From an uncultured Actinomycetes bacterium (GTDB lineage: Bacteria; Actinomycetota; Thermoleophilia; Solirubrobacterales; 70-9), in NCBI GenBank assembly GCA_937907435.1, contig CALCIA010000034.1, forward strand, positions 1 through 24,049: a DNA stretch of 24,049 bases, written 5' to 3'. The position numbers were made by a program, and so were the translations under genes. Each line of letters starts with the position of its first letter. Position 1 is the first letter of the stretch. Positions 9,001 through 15,944 of the stretch are shown piece after piece. The notes below the pieces were generated by a model. It searched no databases. It saw nothing but the letters and a program-made list of their open reading frames with translations, and was not told the origin of the DNA.

Positions 9001-9391
9001 GCCGCTGCTCGAAAAGCCGTTGGAAGGCAACGTCTACCTGGTCGGCGGCTACGGCTACAAGCTGCCCGCCCTGGTCGCCGACCTGAACGGCCAGATCCGG
9101 GTCCTGCTCGTCGGCAAAGTCGACTCGGGGAAGAACAAGGGCATCCGCAACACCTTCGAAGTCGTGCCCGACGCCCCGGTCAGTCGCTTCGTGCTGGAAA
9201 TGAAGGGCGGAAAGAAGTACGGCCTGCTCGAAAACTCGGAAAACCTCTGCAAGGCGAAAAAGGTCGATCGCCGCGCGATCGTCCGCTTCACCGGCCAGAA
9301 CGGCAAGGTCGATGCGTTCAAGCCGGTCGTGCGAAACAAGTGCGGTCACAAGGCAAAAAGGCAAAGCCACAAGAAGGGCTCGAGCCGTTAG
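6026..9391 (+). CDS. Large exported Cys-CP repeat protein, first paralogue
   Basis: This 1121-residue protein has a signal peptide (FRRGAIVLALALLSALAALL, then PAGASA) ending near residue 51. An internal ATG at 6062 would give a more normal N-region, with AAGGAG 12 bases before it, but the ATG at 6026 is kept for the stop/start overlap with the upstream gene. Residues about 55-200 resemble a DUF11-type adhesin module (YAVVVRDMGGSSTTGSFAIT). Four related units follow, each with an LPxG...NP...C...CP...IG pattern, for example LPQGLTVNPAGADGLGACSE. The third carries GPFDLGTVVVRSALQVDPET. The C-terminus is basic (KCGHKAKRQSHKKGSSR). It aligns along most of its length with the protein ending at 15944, which lacks the DUF11-like part. 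Function is unknown. Confidence 0.85.
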   Translation: MSRAATKENAEKMSTRVSNALPMAMFRRGAIVLALALLSALAALLPAGASAAPTGAAWQITAVPYPNNFSPGALGEVFPRGPGYAVVVRDMGGSSTTGSFAITTELPEGTTYAGGAEGRFNTKPEVFGEPPFFECSGSGRTVVCSTSTALQAGGSATVLVPVDVELTETSPPTELEAVATVEGGGAPAASASTPVKVTTVSAPFDFIDGPAGFYGSASDADGAPAAEAGSHPYQLTLGFSFPYFINAKTAPVAAGGGLKDLEGVLPRGFVVNPNVTSVRCTSIEFEAAKCPPASEIGTAQPIILTSRYTQVATNLYNLVPMPGAVSEFGFEVPGGVFIRIRGHVNSEGEYELSAASSDILAKVVVAGVALTFWGVPSDPSHDEMRGECLSVVGGRNCPSGGIPTERTGRTLLTLPGDCSGRLLNIKAVADSWVEPAVKHEREYSLGEESGTPISLVGCERLAFAPTLEARPTTNLADSPSGLDVNLQQPSTQVAGALPSAPLRDATVTLPQGLTVNPAGADGLGACSEAQIGYVDREGKIRFAEEAQSCPDAAKLGTVSVTTPLLPDPLPGTIYLARPYANPFGSLLAIYLAVEDEKTGVISKLAGRVTPDPQTGQLTATFTENPELPLEDINLHFFGGARATLQTPVACGAHTTTSTLVPWSTPEGADAHPTSTFTIASSPAGGCPTQVSNAPNSPGFTAGTLTPQAGTYSPFVLKVSRGDGTQRIGQIDATLPPGLTGKLAGIPYCSEADIAAARAREAPNQGAAEIASPSCPLASEVGTVTVGAGAGPSPYYVKGHAYLAGPYKGAPLSLVIITPAVAGPFDLGTVVVRSALQVDPETAQITAKSDAIPSIIDGIPLDVRSIAIDMGRPGFTLNPTSCNPMAVLGTVASTLGGQASLSQRFQVGNCSALAFKPKLKIQLKGATKRIGHPALKAVLIPNPGEANIGRAQVNLPHGEFLDQGNLNKTCTKPVLLAGNCPASTIYGKAKAWTPLLEKPLEGNVYLVGGYGYKLPALVADLNGQIRVLLVGKVDSGKNKGIRNTFEVVPDAPVSRFVLEMKGGKKYGLLENSENLCKAKKVDRRAIVRFTGQNGKVDAFKPVVRNKCGHKAKRQSHKKGSSR

Positions 9392-9539
9392 CGGCAGGCG
9401 GCCTGACGATCGCGGCCAGCCGATTCCTTTACCAGTCACCCGATCAAGACGGCGTATGCCGACGAAGTCACGACCCGGTCACCAGGCCAGATGCACCTGT
9501 CCTGGTGGACCGGATCGTGCAACCCACGAATCACCAACG

Positions 9540-9555
9540 CCCAGGTGGACCTGGG
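9540..9555 (+). promoter_or_regulatory. Palindrome touching the ribosome site of the small exported protein
   Basis: CCCAGGT and ACCTGGG are perfect 7-base arms around GG. The right arm ends in the GGG that opens the purine-rich ribosome site (GGGAGAAGGAG) of the gene at 9575. The structure could reduce ribosome access or bind a regulator; both are inference. The rest of 9392-9574 shows no gene. Confidence 0.3.
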
Positions 9556-9574
9556 AGAAGGAGTTCGCAACGCG

Positions 9575-10219
9575 ATGATAAGCAGAGCACGCAGAAATAC
9601 CAGTCGGTTGACGGCGATTCTCGGAGCCACCGTCGGGGTGCTGATGGTATTTGGCGCCTCGACGGCGGTCTCCGCCTTCGCGGCGCCGACCTGGCACGTG
9701 AACGGTCAGCCCTTCAGCGGACAAGAAACGTTCAGCGGAGTGGCGGATGGACCCATCAAATTAGATGTGTACGCCTGGATACAGATTACCTGCAGTGAAA
9801 GCGCTGTCAGCGGGCGGATTTACAACAGCCGTCAGGGTGAAGCGAGCGTTGTCTTCGACGGCTGCGAAGTCCGTGGTGCTCCGGCTTGCGCAGTGTCGCC
9901 ACTGCCCGTCGAATCGTATATTGAACTGATAGAAGCCGATGGACGACCTTATGTTGAGTTCACGCCGAAGGCCGGTGCTTTCGGGGGTTGGGAAATTCAG
10001 GAATGCATGCTCAGCGGCTGGTGGCCAGTCCGAGGCAGCGTTGCGGCGGAGGTCGGCGGCGAAGCGTCCCTCTTGGCGCTCGGGTTGTCTGCGGAAGCCA
10101 TTGGCACCACTGGTTCTGAAGGGTTCGTGGATTTCATGGGTGGCAATCGCGTCACCTACGCCGACGGCACCCTCGACCTCTCGTTGACGAACGGTCAGGA
10201 ATGGGGAGTGGGCGCATAG
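9575..10219 (+). CDS. Small exported protein of unknown function
   Basis: The frame is open from 9491, but the ATG at 9575 is preferred. A strong ribosome site (GAGAAGGAG) lies about 12 bases upstream, and the resulting 214-residue protein begins with a normal signal peptide: basic MISRARRNTSRL, a hydrophobic run GATVGVLMVFGASTAVSAFA, and likely cleavage before APTW. The mature part is about 178 residues, acidic, with five cysteines (for example FDGCEVRGAPACA and EIQECMLSG) that could form disulfides outside the cell. I do not recognise a domain. It lies alone between the two coupled pairs of exported proteins, and its base composition is closer to the first pair than the second. An in-frame open stretch follows its TAG stop. 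Confidence 0.7.
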   Translation: MISRARRNTSRLTAILGATVGVLMVFGASTAVSAFAAPTWHVNGQPFSGQETFSGVADGPIKLDVYAWIQITCSESAVSGRIYNSRQGEASVVFDGCEVRGAPACAVSPLPVESYIELIEADGRPYVEFTPKAGAFGGWEIQECMLSGWWPVRGSVAAEVGGEASLLALGLSAEAIGTTGSEGFVDFMGGNRVTYADGTLDLSLTNGQEWGVGA

Positions 10220-10255
10220 CGGAGTACCGCTAGGGCTCCGTCCAGAAGCAGCATC

Positions 10256-10432
10256 ATGGGCTGGATTGATGTCGGGATGGGTTTTCTGTGTACGACCCAT
10301 CCCGACATCACCGGAAGGTCGGAGATTTCCGCCACGAGGATCTCTACGTACTGCTTCGTCGCGCACGAAGCGGAAAAAGGCGACTACCAGCGGTATGAAC
10401 TCAGCCAGACTGGCGGCGGAGTGAAGATGTGA
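10256..10432 (+). CDS. Possible 58-residue ORF coupled to the next gene
   Basis: An ATG at 10256 opens 58 codons ending in TGA at 10430-10432, which overlaps the GTG start of the 642-residue gene (GTGA). The frame is the same as that of the gene ending at 10219, with no other stop between, so this may be the former C-terminal end of that protein or a small coupled ORF. No good ribosome site is visible. The first third lies over a perfect hairpin. It has no recognisable domain or signal peptide, and GC bias at third positions is moderate. Confidence 0.2.
   Translation: MGWIDVGMGFLCTTHPDITGRSEISATRISTYCFVAHEAEKGDYQRYELSQTGGGVKM
10267..10310. repeat. Perfect 16-base-arm hairpin
   Basis: Bases 10267-10282 (TGATGTCGGGATGGGT) are exactly complementary to 10295-10310, around a 12-base loop. 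No T-run follows. It separates the small exported protein from the second coupled pair and could act as a terminator or mRNA barrier. It is one of three distinct long perfect hairpins with 11-12 base loops in this window. Confidence 0.6.
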
Positions 10433-12357
10433 GAGAGAGAATCCTCTTCACCCTTGCGCCGTTCGCGCTGGCCCTTTTCGCCGGCGCGCCCGCGTTGGCT
10501 GCCGGGTCACCGGTGATCACCGAAGCGTGGGTCACCGATGTCACGTCGACTTCGGCCAACCTGCGGGCGAAGATCGACCCCGACGGGGCGGCGACGACCT
10601 ACCGCTTTGAATATCTGACCCTGTCTGCCTATGAAGCCAACGTTGCGGCCTCGCGCGAAGGCTTCGCCGGCGCCGGCTTCGCTCCGCCGTCCGGGACCGC
10701 CTTCCTCGGCGGCGGCAGCGGCCCGATCGCCGTCGTCCGGCAGGTCGCTTCGCTCGTTCCGGAAACGCTCTATCGCTACCGCATCCGCGCGACCAGCTCC
10801 GCCGGCACGGAATACGGCGAAGAACGCGTCTTGACCACGACCGCGCCGACCAACGTCTTCCCGCCGCTCGACGGCCGCCGCTACGAGCTCGTCTCCCCGG
10901 CCGAGAAAGACGGTGGGTCCGTCGGGGCACCGGAATCGATCTTCGGCGGCGGCGACTTCCAGGCCGCGGCGGGCGGGGAATCGTTCACCTTTTCCTCGAC
11001 CTCATCGTTCGGATCGGCGCCGGGGGCGCCTCCCGCGAGCCAGTACCTCTCTCTTCGCGGTGCCGCGGGGTGGACGACGCACAACGTCTCCACGCCGCTC
11101 GAAGCGGGCGGTTACGGCGACAGGCCGGACGGGGTTCCGTTCCGCGTCTTCTCCGCTGACCTCTCTCGAGCGCTGCTGCTGGATCCCCGCCGCTGCGCGG
11201 GCGAACCCTGCCCGCGGGGCTATTCGCTGCGCGACAGCGCGAGCGGCGCGTCCACGCCGCTGCCCTCCGGAGCGGCCGGGATGCGGGTGTTCAGCGTGTC
11301 CCCCGACCTCGGCCGCATCCTGTTCGAAGGCGCGGGCGAAGAAATCTTCGAATGGAGCGGGGGAGGGCTGGAACCGGGTGAAGCACCGGCCGAACCGGAA
11401 CCGGTGAGCGGCATCGTCGGTGTGCTCGGCGCGTCCAGTTCGGGCGACATCGTCTATTACCAGGACTCCGAAGCGCTGAAGCAGTGGCGCAACGGGGTCG
11501 TCACGACGATCGTGGCGGGGGCGGACGCGGCGGCGCCGAGCGATTGGCCGGCGACGACCGGGACCGCCCGGGTCAGCCCGGACGGGGAACACCTCGCCTT
11601 CCTCTCGGCTGCCCGGATCCCGCCCTTCGACAACACCGACGCGAACACCGGCGAACCCGACACCGAGCTCTATATATACGGACCGCCGCCCGGCGGCGGC
11701 GCCCCGCGGCTGATCTGCGCCTCATGCAATCCGACCGGCGAACGCCCCTCTGGCTCCGCCTCGATTCCGGGGACGATCCGCAACGGCTCTAGCCTCCTTT
11801 ACCGCCCCCGTGTCCTCTCCGCCGGCGGCAACCGCGTCTTCTTCGACACCGCCGACAAGCTCGTCGTCCCCGACACCGACTCCCGTCCCGACGTCTACGA
11901 GTGGGAGGCGGCCGGCGTCGGCGACTGCACCCGTTCGCCCGGCTGCGTCGGCCTGGTCTCGGGAGGGCGAGGCGAAGGCGGGCGCTTCCTCGACGCCTCC
12001 GAATCGGGCGACGACGCCTTCTTCCTCACCGGCGAATCGCTCCTCGGCATCGATCCTGGCTCGATCGACGTCTACGACTATCGCGTCGGCGGCGGCTTCG
12101 CCGAACCCGAAGCGCCGTTCGCCTGTCGGGGCGACGCCTGCCAGGCGTTGCCCTCGGCTCCCGAAGACCCGACCCCCGCCACCCTCGTCCCGACCTCCGG
12201 CAACCCACCGCTGAAGGTCGAAAAGCTCGGTCGGCACCGCCGCGCGTGCCCGAAGGGGAAGCGCCGGATCCGTCGCCACGGCAAGGCCCGCTGCGTGAAG
12301 AAGAACGCTCATGGCCGGCACCGTGCCCATCGCCACCACAAGCGAGCCCGCCGATGA
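10429..12357 (+). CDS. Exported FnIII-like plus PD40-like propeller protein, basic tail
   Basis: This 642-residue protein has a clear signal peptide (ILFTLAPFALALFAGAPALA, cleavage before AGSP). Residues about 27-138 look like a fibronectin type III domain (STSANLRAKIDPDGAATTYR ... PETLYRYRIRATSSAGTEYG). From RRYELVSPAEKDGG onward it follows the 818-residue protein at 3570: propeller-like blades with VSPDGEHLAFLS and GNRVFFDTADKLVVPD, then the shared terminal block DVYEWEA ... DVYDYRVGGGF. The C-terminus is strongly basic (CPKGKRRIRRHGKARCVKK, then a His/Arg run). The GTG start has GGAG nearby and overlaps the preceding short ORF. The stop overlaps an ATG at 12354 (ATGA), which looks like the original start of the next exported gene. 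Function is unknown. Confidence 0.85.
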   Translation: MRERILFTLAPFALALFAGAPALAAGSPVITEAWVTDVTSTSANLRAKIDPDGAATTYRFEYLTLSAYEANVAASREGFAGAGFAPPSGTAFLGGGSGPIAVVRQVASLVPETLYRYRIRATSSAGTEYGEERVLTTTAPTNVFPPLDGRRYELVSPAEKDGGSVGAPESIFGGGDFQAAAGGESFTFSSTSSFGSAPGAPPASQYLSLRGAAGWTTHNVSTPLEAGGYGDRPDGVPFRVFSADLSRALLLDPRRCAGEPCPRGYSLRDSASGASTPLPSGAAGMRVFSVSPDLGRILFEGAGEEIFEWSGGGLEPGEAPAEPEPVSGIVGVLGASSSGDIVYYQDSEALKQWRNGVVTTIVAGADAAAPSDWPATTGTARVSPDGEHLAFLSAARIPPFDNTDANTGEPDTELYIYGPPPGGGAPRLICASCNPTGERPSGSASIPGTIRNGSSLLYRPRVLSAGGNRVFFDTADKLVVPDTDSRPDVYEWEAAGVGDCTRSPGCVGLVSGGRGEGGRFLDASESGDDAFFLTGESLLGIDPGSIDVYDYRVGGGFAEPEAPFACRGDACQALPSAPEDPTPATLVPTSGNPPLKVEKLGRHRRACPKGKRRIRRHGKARCVKKNAHGRHRAHRHHKRARR

Positions 12358-12395
12358 GCGTGCCTTCCCTTTGCCGGGCGCGGTGGCGCGGCGCT

Positions 12396-12788
12396 CTAAC
12401 GCGCAGGTTGTCCCGCGTCGCGCAGGTCCACCAGGTCCTCGACGATCGAAAAGTCCTTGAAATTGTGGGTGAGCAGCGCGGCCCCGTGGACGTTCGCCGT
12501 GGCGGCGATCGCCAGGTCGGCCTCCCGGCGTCGCGGTCGGCCGCCCCGCTGCGCGACGGCAGCTTTCAGCCGGCCCCACTCCCGCGACACAGCGTCGTCC
12601 ACCGGCAGGGGATCGGGGAATCTTGCCTCGATCGTCCCCAGGCGTCCCACTCGACCCGCCCTCACCTCGTCGGCCGCGACCAGCAGCCCGAAGTGCAGCT
12701 CGGCGAGGGAGACGACGCTGACCGCGACCTCCGGTTCGGCGGGGATCTCTCCTGCGATCAGGACCGACGTGTCGAGCAGAAGCCGCAA
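12396..12788 (-). CDS. PIN-domain ribonuclease toxin (VapC type)
   Basis: This 130-residue protein has the size and order of a VapC toxin, a metal-dependent RNase that cuts RNA to stop growth. The acidic site appears intact: D6 in LLLDTSVLI, E30 in SLAELHFG, D91 in READLAIAA and D112 in THNFKDF. The start is TTG at 12788, immediately after the antitoxin stop, so translation is probably coupled. Both genes run leftward, opposite to the exported-protein genes around them, and occupy the place where the start of the next exported gene is expected. This suggests insertion. The specific RNA target cannot be predicted. Confidence 0.85.
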   Translation of the reverse strand: MRLLLDTSVLIAGEIPAEPEVAVSVVSLAELHFGLLVAADEVRAGRVGRLGTIEARFPDPLPVDDAVSREWGRLKAAVAQRGGRPRRREADLAIAATANVHGAALLTHNFKDFSIVEDLVDLRDAGQPAR

Positions 12789-13052
12789 CTAGGTGCTCGT
12801 CTGGCGATCCGTCCACGGATCGTGGAAGGCCTCGGCGCCGAAGCCTTCGATGTCTTCCATGTAAGTCGGATCGGGGGGCAGCGCCGCCAGGTCGGCCAAT
12901 ACGGACCCCTTCACCCACTGCCTACCGCGCACCGGCCCCAGCTGGGCGACCGGCCGGCCCGAGACCGTGATCGTCATCTCCTCGCCCGCTTCCGCCCGGC
13001 GCAGCACCTCGCCGACGTGGTTTCGAAGCTCTTTCTGAGGAATCGTGGCCAT
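12789..13052 (-). CDS. Phd/YefM-type antitoxin
   Basis: This 87-residue protein begins IPQKELRNHVGEVLRRAEAG and continues EEMTITVSGRPVAQLGPV, the conserved N-terminal DNA-binding and dimer part of Phd/YefM antitoxins. The acidic C-terminal part (YMEDIEGFGAEAFHDPW) would wrap the PIN toxin and block its site. The ATG at 13052 follows a TACTTT element at near-leaderless distance and a small palindrome, consistent with autorepression. Its 5' end overlaps the only in-frame late start (GTG 13017) for the rightward exported protein. It was assigned as a separate gene, not as the end of a long leftward frame covering 12789-15911, because that frame is an antisense shadow. Confidence 0.85.
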   Translation of the reverse strand: MATIPQKELRNHVGEVLRRAEAGEEMTITVSGRPVAQLGPVRGRQWVKGSVLADLAALPPDPTYMEDIEGFGAEAFHDPWTDRQTST

Positions 13053-15944
13053 ACCCGGTCTCAAAGTAGCAGTTCTGCTCCCGGAGGCGGCAAGGCCATT
13101 TTCCCCTTCTCCGTCACTGTCATCGCCCTGGGGGCCGCGCTCGTCCTGCCCGGAGGTGCCCAGGCTTTCGCCATCACCTCCTTCCAGACCACCGTCCACG
13201 GCGAAGGGCAGACGCTCGACACACAAGCTGGCTCGCATCCCGTCGCGCTGGAGATGAGCGTCGACCTCGCGCCGCAAGGGAGCGGCCCGTTCCCCGAAGG
13301 CGATCTCCGCGACCTCTCGTTCGAGATGCCGCCGGGGCTGGTCGAAAACCCGACCGTGCTGCCGACCTGCACGCAGGTCGATTTCCAGACGCCGCGCGAA
13401 TCGCCCTGGGAAGAAAGCCTCTCCGGCGAGAGCTGCCCCGACCGCGCCCAGGTGGGCACGCTCACCCTGCGCTCCTCCCATGGTGGCGGCGAAGAACGGA
13501 CCTTCGGAATCTTCAACCTGGCTCCGCCGCCAGGTGCGCCCTCGGAGCTCGGCGCCAACCCCTACGGCGCGCCGATCGTCTTCGTGCCGCGGATCCGCCA
13601 GGCCGAAGGCGAATACGGGGTGACGCTGCAGGCCCAGGGCGTGTCCCAACTGGTCGGCATCACCGGCTTGACGCTGACGATCTGGGGTGTCCCCTGGAAC
13701 CTCGCCCACAACGCCCAGCGGGGCGATTGTCTGAACGAGGCCGAGCCGGGCTTCGGCTGGGCGAAATGCTCGGTCGGGCGGCCGAGCAAGGTCGAAAACG
13801 CGCCTGAGGCGTACCTGACCCTGCCCACCTCCTGTGAAGGCCCGCTCACCTTCACCGCCGCGGCGACGTCCTGGGAGGGCGGCTCCTCCGTCGGCTCGAC
13901 CCAGGCGGCGGCGCTCGGCGAATGCGAATCGCTCGCCTTCGAACCGCATCCGTTCGGGCAGCTCTCGAATCCCCGCACGACCTCGCCCTCGGGCTACGCC
14001 TTCGAAATCGCCGTCGATGATTCCGGCGTGGTCGAACCGTCGCGACGCTCGCCGAGCGCGGTGCGAAAGGCGGTCGTCGCGCTGCCGGAAGGGGTGACGA
14101 TCAACCCGTCGGTGGGGGCGGGGCTCGGAGTCTGCACGGCCGCCCAATATGAAGCGGAGACGGCGACGAGTCCGCCCGGCGCGGGCTGCCCGGACGAAGC
14201 GAAGATCGGCGACTTCGAGGTCCGCAGCCCGATCGTCGCCGGCCCGGTCGAAGGCTCGATGTTCCTTGCCCAGCCCTACCGCAACCCGTTCGGCTCGCTG
14301 GTCGCGATCTACCTGGTCGCCAAGTCGATCCCGCGGGGCATTCTGGTCAAGGTGGCCGGGAGGGTGGACGCCGACCCGAGCTCCGGCTCCCTCACCGCGA
14401 CCTTCGACCGCCTGCCGCAGCTGCCCTACTCGAGCCTCGTCATGCACTTCCGCGAAGGCCAGCGCAGCCCGCTGGCGACGCCGGGCAACTGTGGCCCGCA
14501 CTCGACCGCGACCGAACTTAGCGCCTGGCGCGACCCGGGCCTCGTCCGTCGCACCACCTCGACGGTGGCGATCGAAGCGGGCGTCGGCGGCGGTCCCTGC
14601 CCGCAGGGCACGCCGCCCTTCGCGCCGCAGGCGACCGGCGGCACGCTCAACTCCCGCGCCGGTGCCTACTCGCCCTTCTACCTGCACCTGACGCGGACCG
14701 ACCCCGAACAGGAGATCACCCGCTACTCGGCGACCCTGCCGCCCGGGCTGCTCGGCAAGATCGCCGGCATCCCCTTCTGCTCCGACGCGGCGATCACGGC
14801 GGCGGCCGGCCGCAGCGGGGTGGAAGAGCTCGAACATCCCGACTGCCCGGCGGCCACGAGGATCGGACACACGATCGCGGGCTACGGGGTCGGCCCGGTG
14901 CTGACCTACGCGCCGGGCAACCTCTACCTCGCCGGGCCCTACCACGGCTCGACCTTCTCGGTGGTGGCGATCGACTCCGCCCTGGTCGGCCCCTTCGACC
15001 TCGGCGTCGTCGTCGTCCGCTCGGCGATCCACGTCGATCCCGAAGACGCTCAGGTCTCGATCGATTCCGCGGGGTCGGACCCGATCCCGCACATCCTTGA
15101 CGGCATCCCGATCCACCTGCGCGATGTCCGCGTCTACATCGACCGCCCCGAAACGATGGTCAACCCGACGAGCTGCGAACGCTCCTCGCTGGCCTCGACG
15201 CTGGGGGGGTCGGGCGCTGCCTTCGGCGATCCCGGCGACGACACGACCGCGAGCGCGAGCGTCCCCTTCCAGGCGTTCGACTGCGGCTCGCTCGGCTTCC
15301 GCCCCCGCATCTCGCTGCGGCTGCGGGGCGGGACGCGCCGCGGCCGCTATCCCGCGCTGCGGGTCGAAGTCAGGCCTCGCCCCGGCGATGCCAACATCGC
15401 CTCCGCGCAGGTCGCGCTGCCTCCCTCCGTCTTCCTCGCCCAGGAACACATCGGCACGGTCTGCACCCGTGCGCAGGAGGCGCGCGAAGCGTGTCCGGCA
15501 CGTTCGGTCTACGGCTGGGCGCGCGCCTTCACGCCGCTGCTTGCCGCGCCGCTCGAAGGCCCGGTCTTCCTGCGCAGCTCCGCCAACCTGCTTCCCGACC
15601 TGGTCGCCTCGCTGAGCGGTGGCGGCCTCGGGATCCACGTCGACCTCGCGGGGCGGATCGACTCGAGTAAAGGCGGCCTCCGGGGGACCTTCGAAGGCAT
15701 CCCCGACGCGCCGGTCTCGCGCTTCGTGATGACCCTGCGCGGGGGCCGGCGCGGCCTGCTCGTCAACGCCGCGAACCTCTGCGCCCGCGCGGGCCGCGGG
15801 AGCGCGCGCTTCGTCGGCCACGCCAACCGGGGCGTCGCCTGGCATCCGGCGGTCAAAGCGCGGTGCGGGAAGAAGCGGCGCCACAAGCATCGCAAGCGCG
15901 GCAGGCACCACAAGCGCCGCAACGGAAAGGGGACACGTAGATGA
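13017..15944 (+). CDS. Large exported Cys-CP repeat protein, second paralogue (start disrupted)
   Basis: The protein matches the 1121-residue one at 6026 from that protein's second domain to the end. It has four LPxG/NP...C...CP...G units (LPEGVTINPSVGAGLGVCTA; GPFDLGVVVVRSAIHVDPED) and a basic C-terminus (KKRRHKHRKRGRHHKRR). The core of its signal peptide is visible (KAIFPFSVTVIALGAALVLP, GGAQAFA), but no good start precedes it. GTG 13017 gives 975 residues, has no ribosome site and overlaps the antitoxin gene by 36 bases. The same frame is open back to an ATG at 12354 that overlaps the stop of the preceding gene; that start would give 1196 residues with 220 antisense-derived residues in front. 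The gene may be misexpressed or silent. Its stop overlaps the next ATG (ATGA). Function is unknown. Confidence 0.75.
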   Translation: MVSKLFLRNRGHTRSQSSSSAPGGGKAIFPFSVTVIALGAALVLPGGAQAFAITSFQTTVHGEGQTLDTQAGSHPVALEMSVDLAPQGSGPFPEGDLRDLSFEMPPGLVENPTVLPTCTQVDFQTPRESPWEESLSGESCPDRAQVGTLTLRSSHGGGEERTFGIFNLAPPPGAPSELGANPYGAPIVFVPRIRQAEGEYGVTLQAQGVSQLVGITGLTLTIWGVPWNLAHNAQRGDCLNEAEPGFGWAKCSVGRPSKVENAPEAYLTLPTSCEGPLTFTAAATSWEGGSSVGSTQAAALGECESLAFEPHPFGQLSNPRTTSPSGYAFEIAVDDSGVVEPSRRSPSAVRKAVVALPEGVTINPSVGAGLGVCTAAQYEAETATSPPGAGCPDEAKIGDFEVRSPIVAGPVEGSMFLAQPYRNPFGSLVAIYLVAKSIPRGILVKVAGRVDADPSSGSLTATFDRLPQLPYSSLVMHFREGQRSPLATPGNCGPHSTATELSAWRDPGLVRRTTSTVAIEAGVGGGPCPQGTPPFAPQATGGTLNSRAGAYSPFYLHLTRTDPEQEITRYSATLPPGLLGKIAGIPFCSDAAITAAAGRSGVEELEHPDCPAATRIGHTIAGYGVGPVLTYAPGNLYLAGPYHGSTFSVVAIDSALVGPFDLGVVVVRSAIHVDPEDAQVSIDSAGSDPIPHILDGIPIHLRDVRVYIDRPETMVNPTSCERSSLASTLGGSGAAFGDPGDDTTASASVPFQAFDCGSLGFRPRISLRLRGGTRRGRYPALRVEVRPRPGDANIASAQVALPPSVFLAQEHIGTVCTRAQEAREACPARSVYGWARAFTPLLAAPLEGPVFLRSSANLLPDLVASLSGGGLGIHVDLAGRIDSSKGGLRGTFEGIPDAPVSRFVMTLRGGRRGLLVNAANLCARAGRGSARFVGHANRGVAWHPAVKARCGKKRRHKHRKRGRHHKRRNGKGTRR
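13061..13079 (-). promoter_or_regulatory. Candidate promoter and operator of the toxin-antitoxin pair
   Basis: On the minus strand TACTTT (13068-13063) lies ten bases before the antitoxin ATG and may be the -10. The inverted repeat AGCAG-TT-CTGCT (13068-13079) touches it, a usual place for antitoxin autorepression. A weak TTGCCG at 13093-13088 gives a long 19-base spacer. Confidence 0.3.

Noticed and set aside
6464..9439. Two long leftward frames (524 and 447 residues)
   Set aside because: Both are antisense to the first Cys-CP gene, which has a signal peptide and a matching paralogue.
13045..13257. GTG 13045 as start of the second Cys-CP protein
   Set aside because: It is in a different frame from the signal peptide and the conserved protein.
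12789..15911. A 1040-residue leftward open frame
   Set aside because: Apart from its last 87 codons (the antitoxin) it is the antisense of the Cys-CP gene. It is Arg/Asp/Gly-rich with no domain, as high-GC shadows are.
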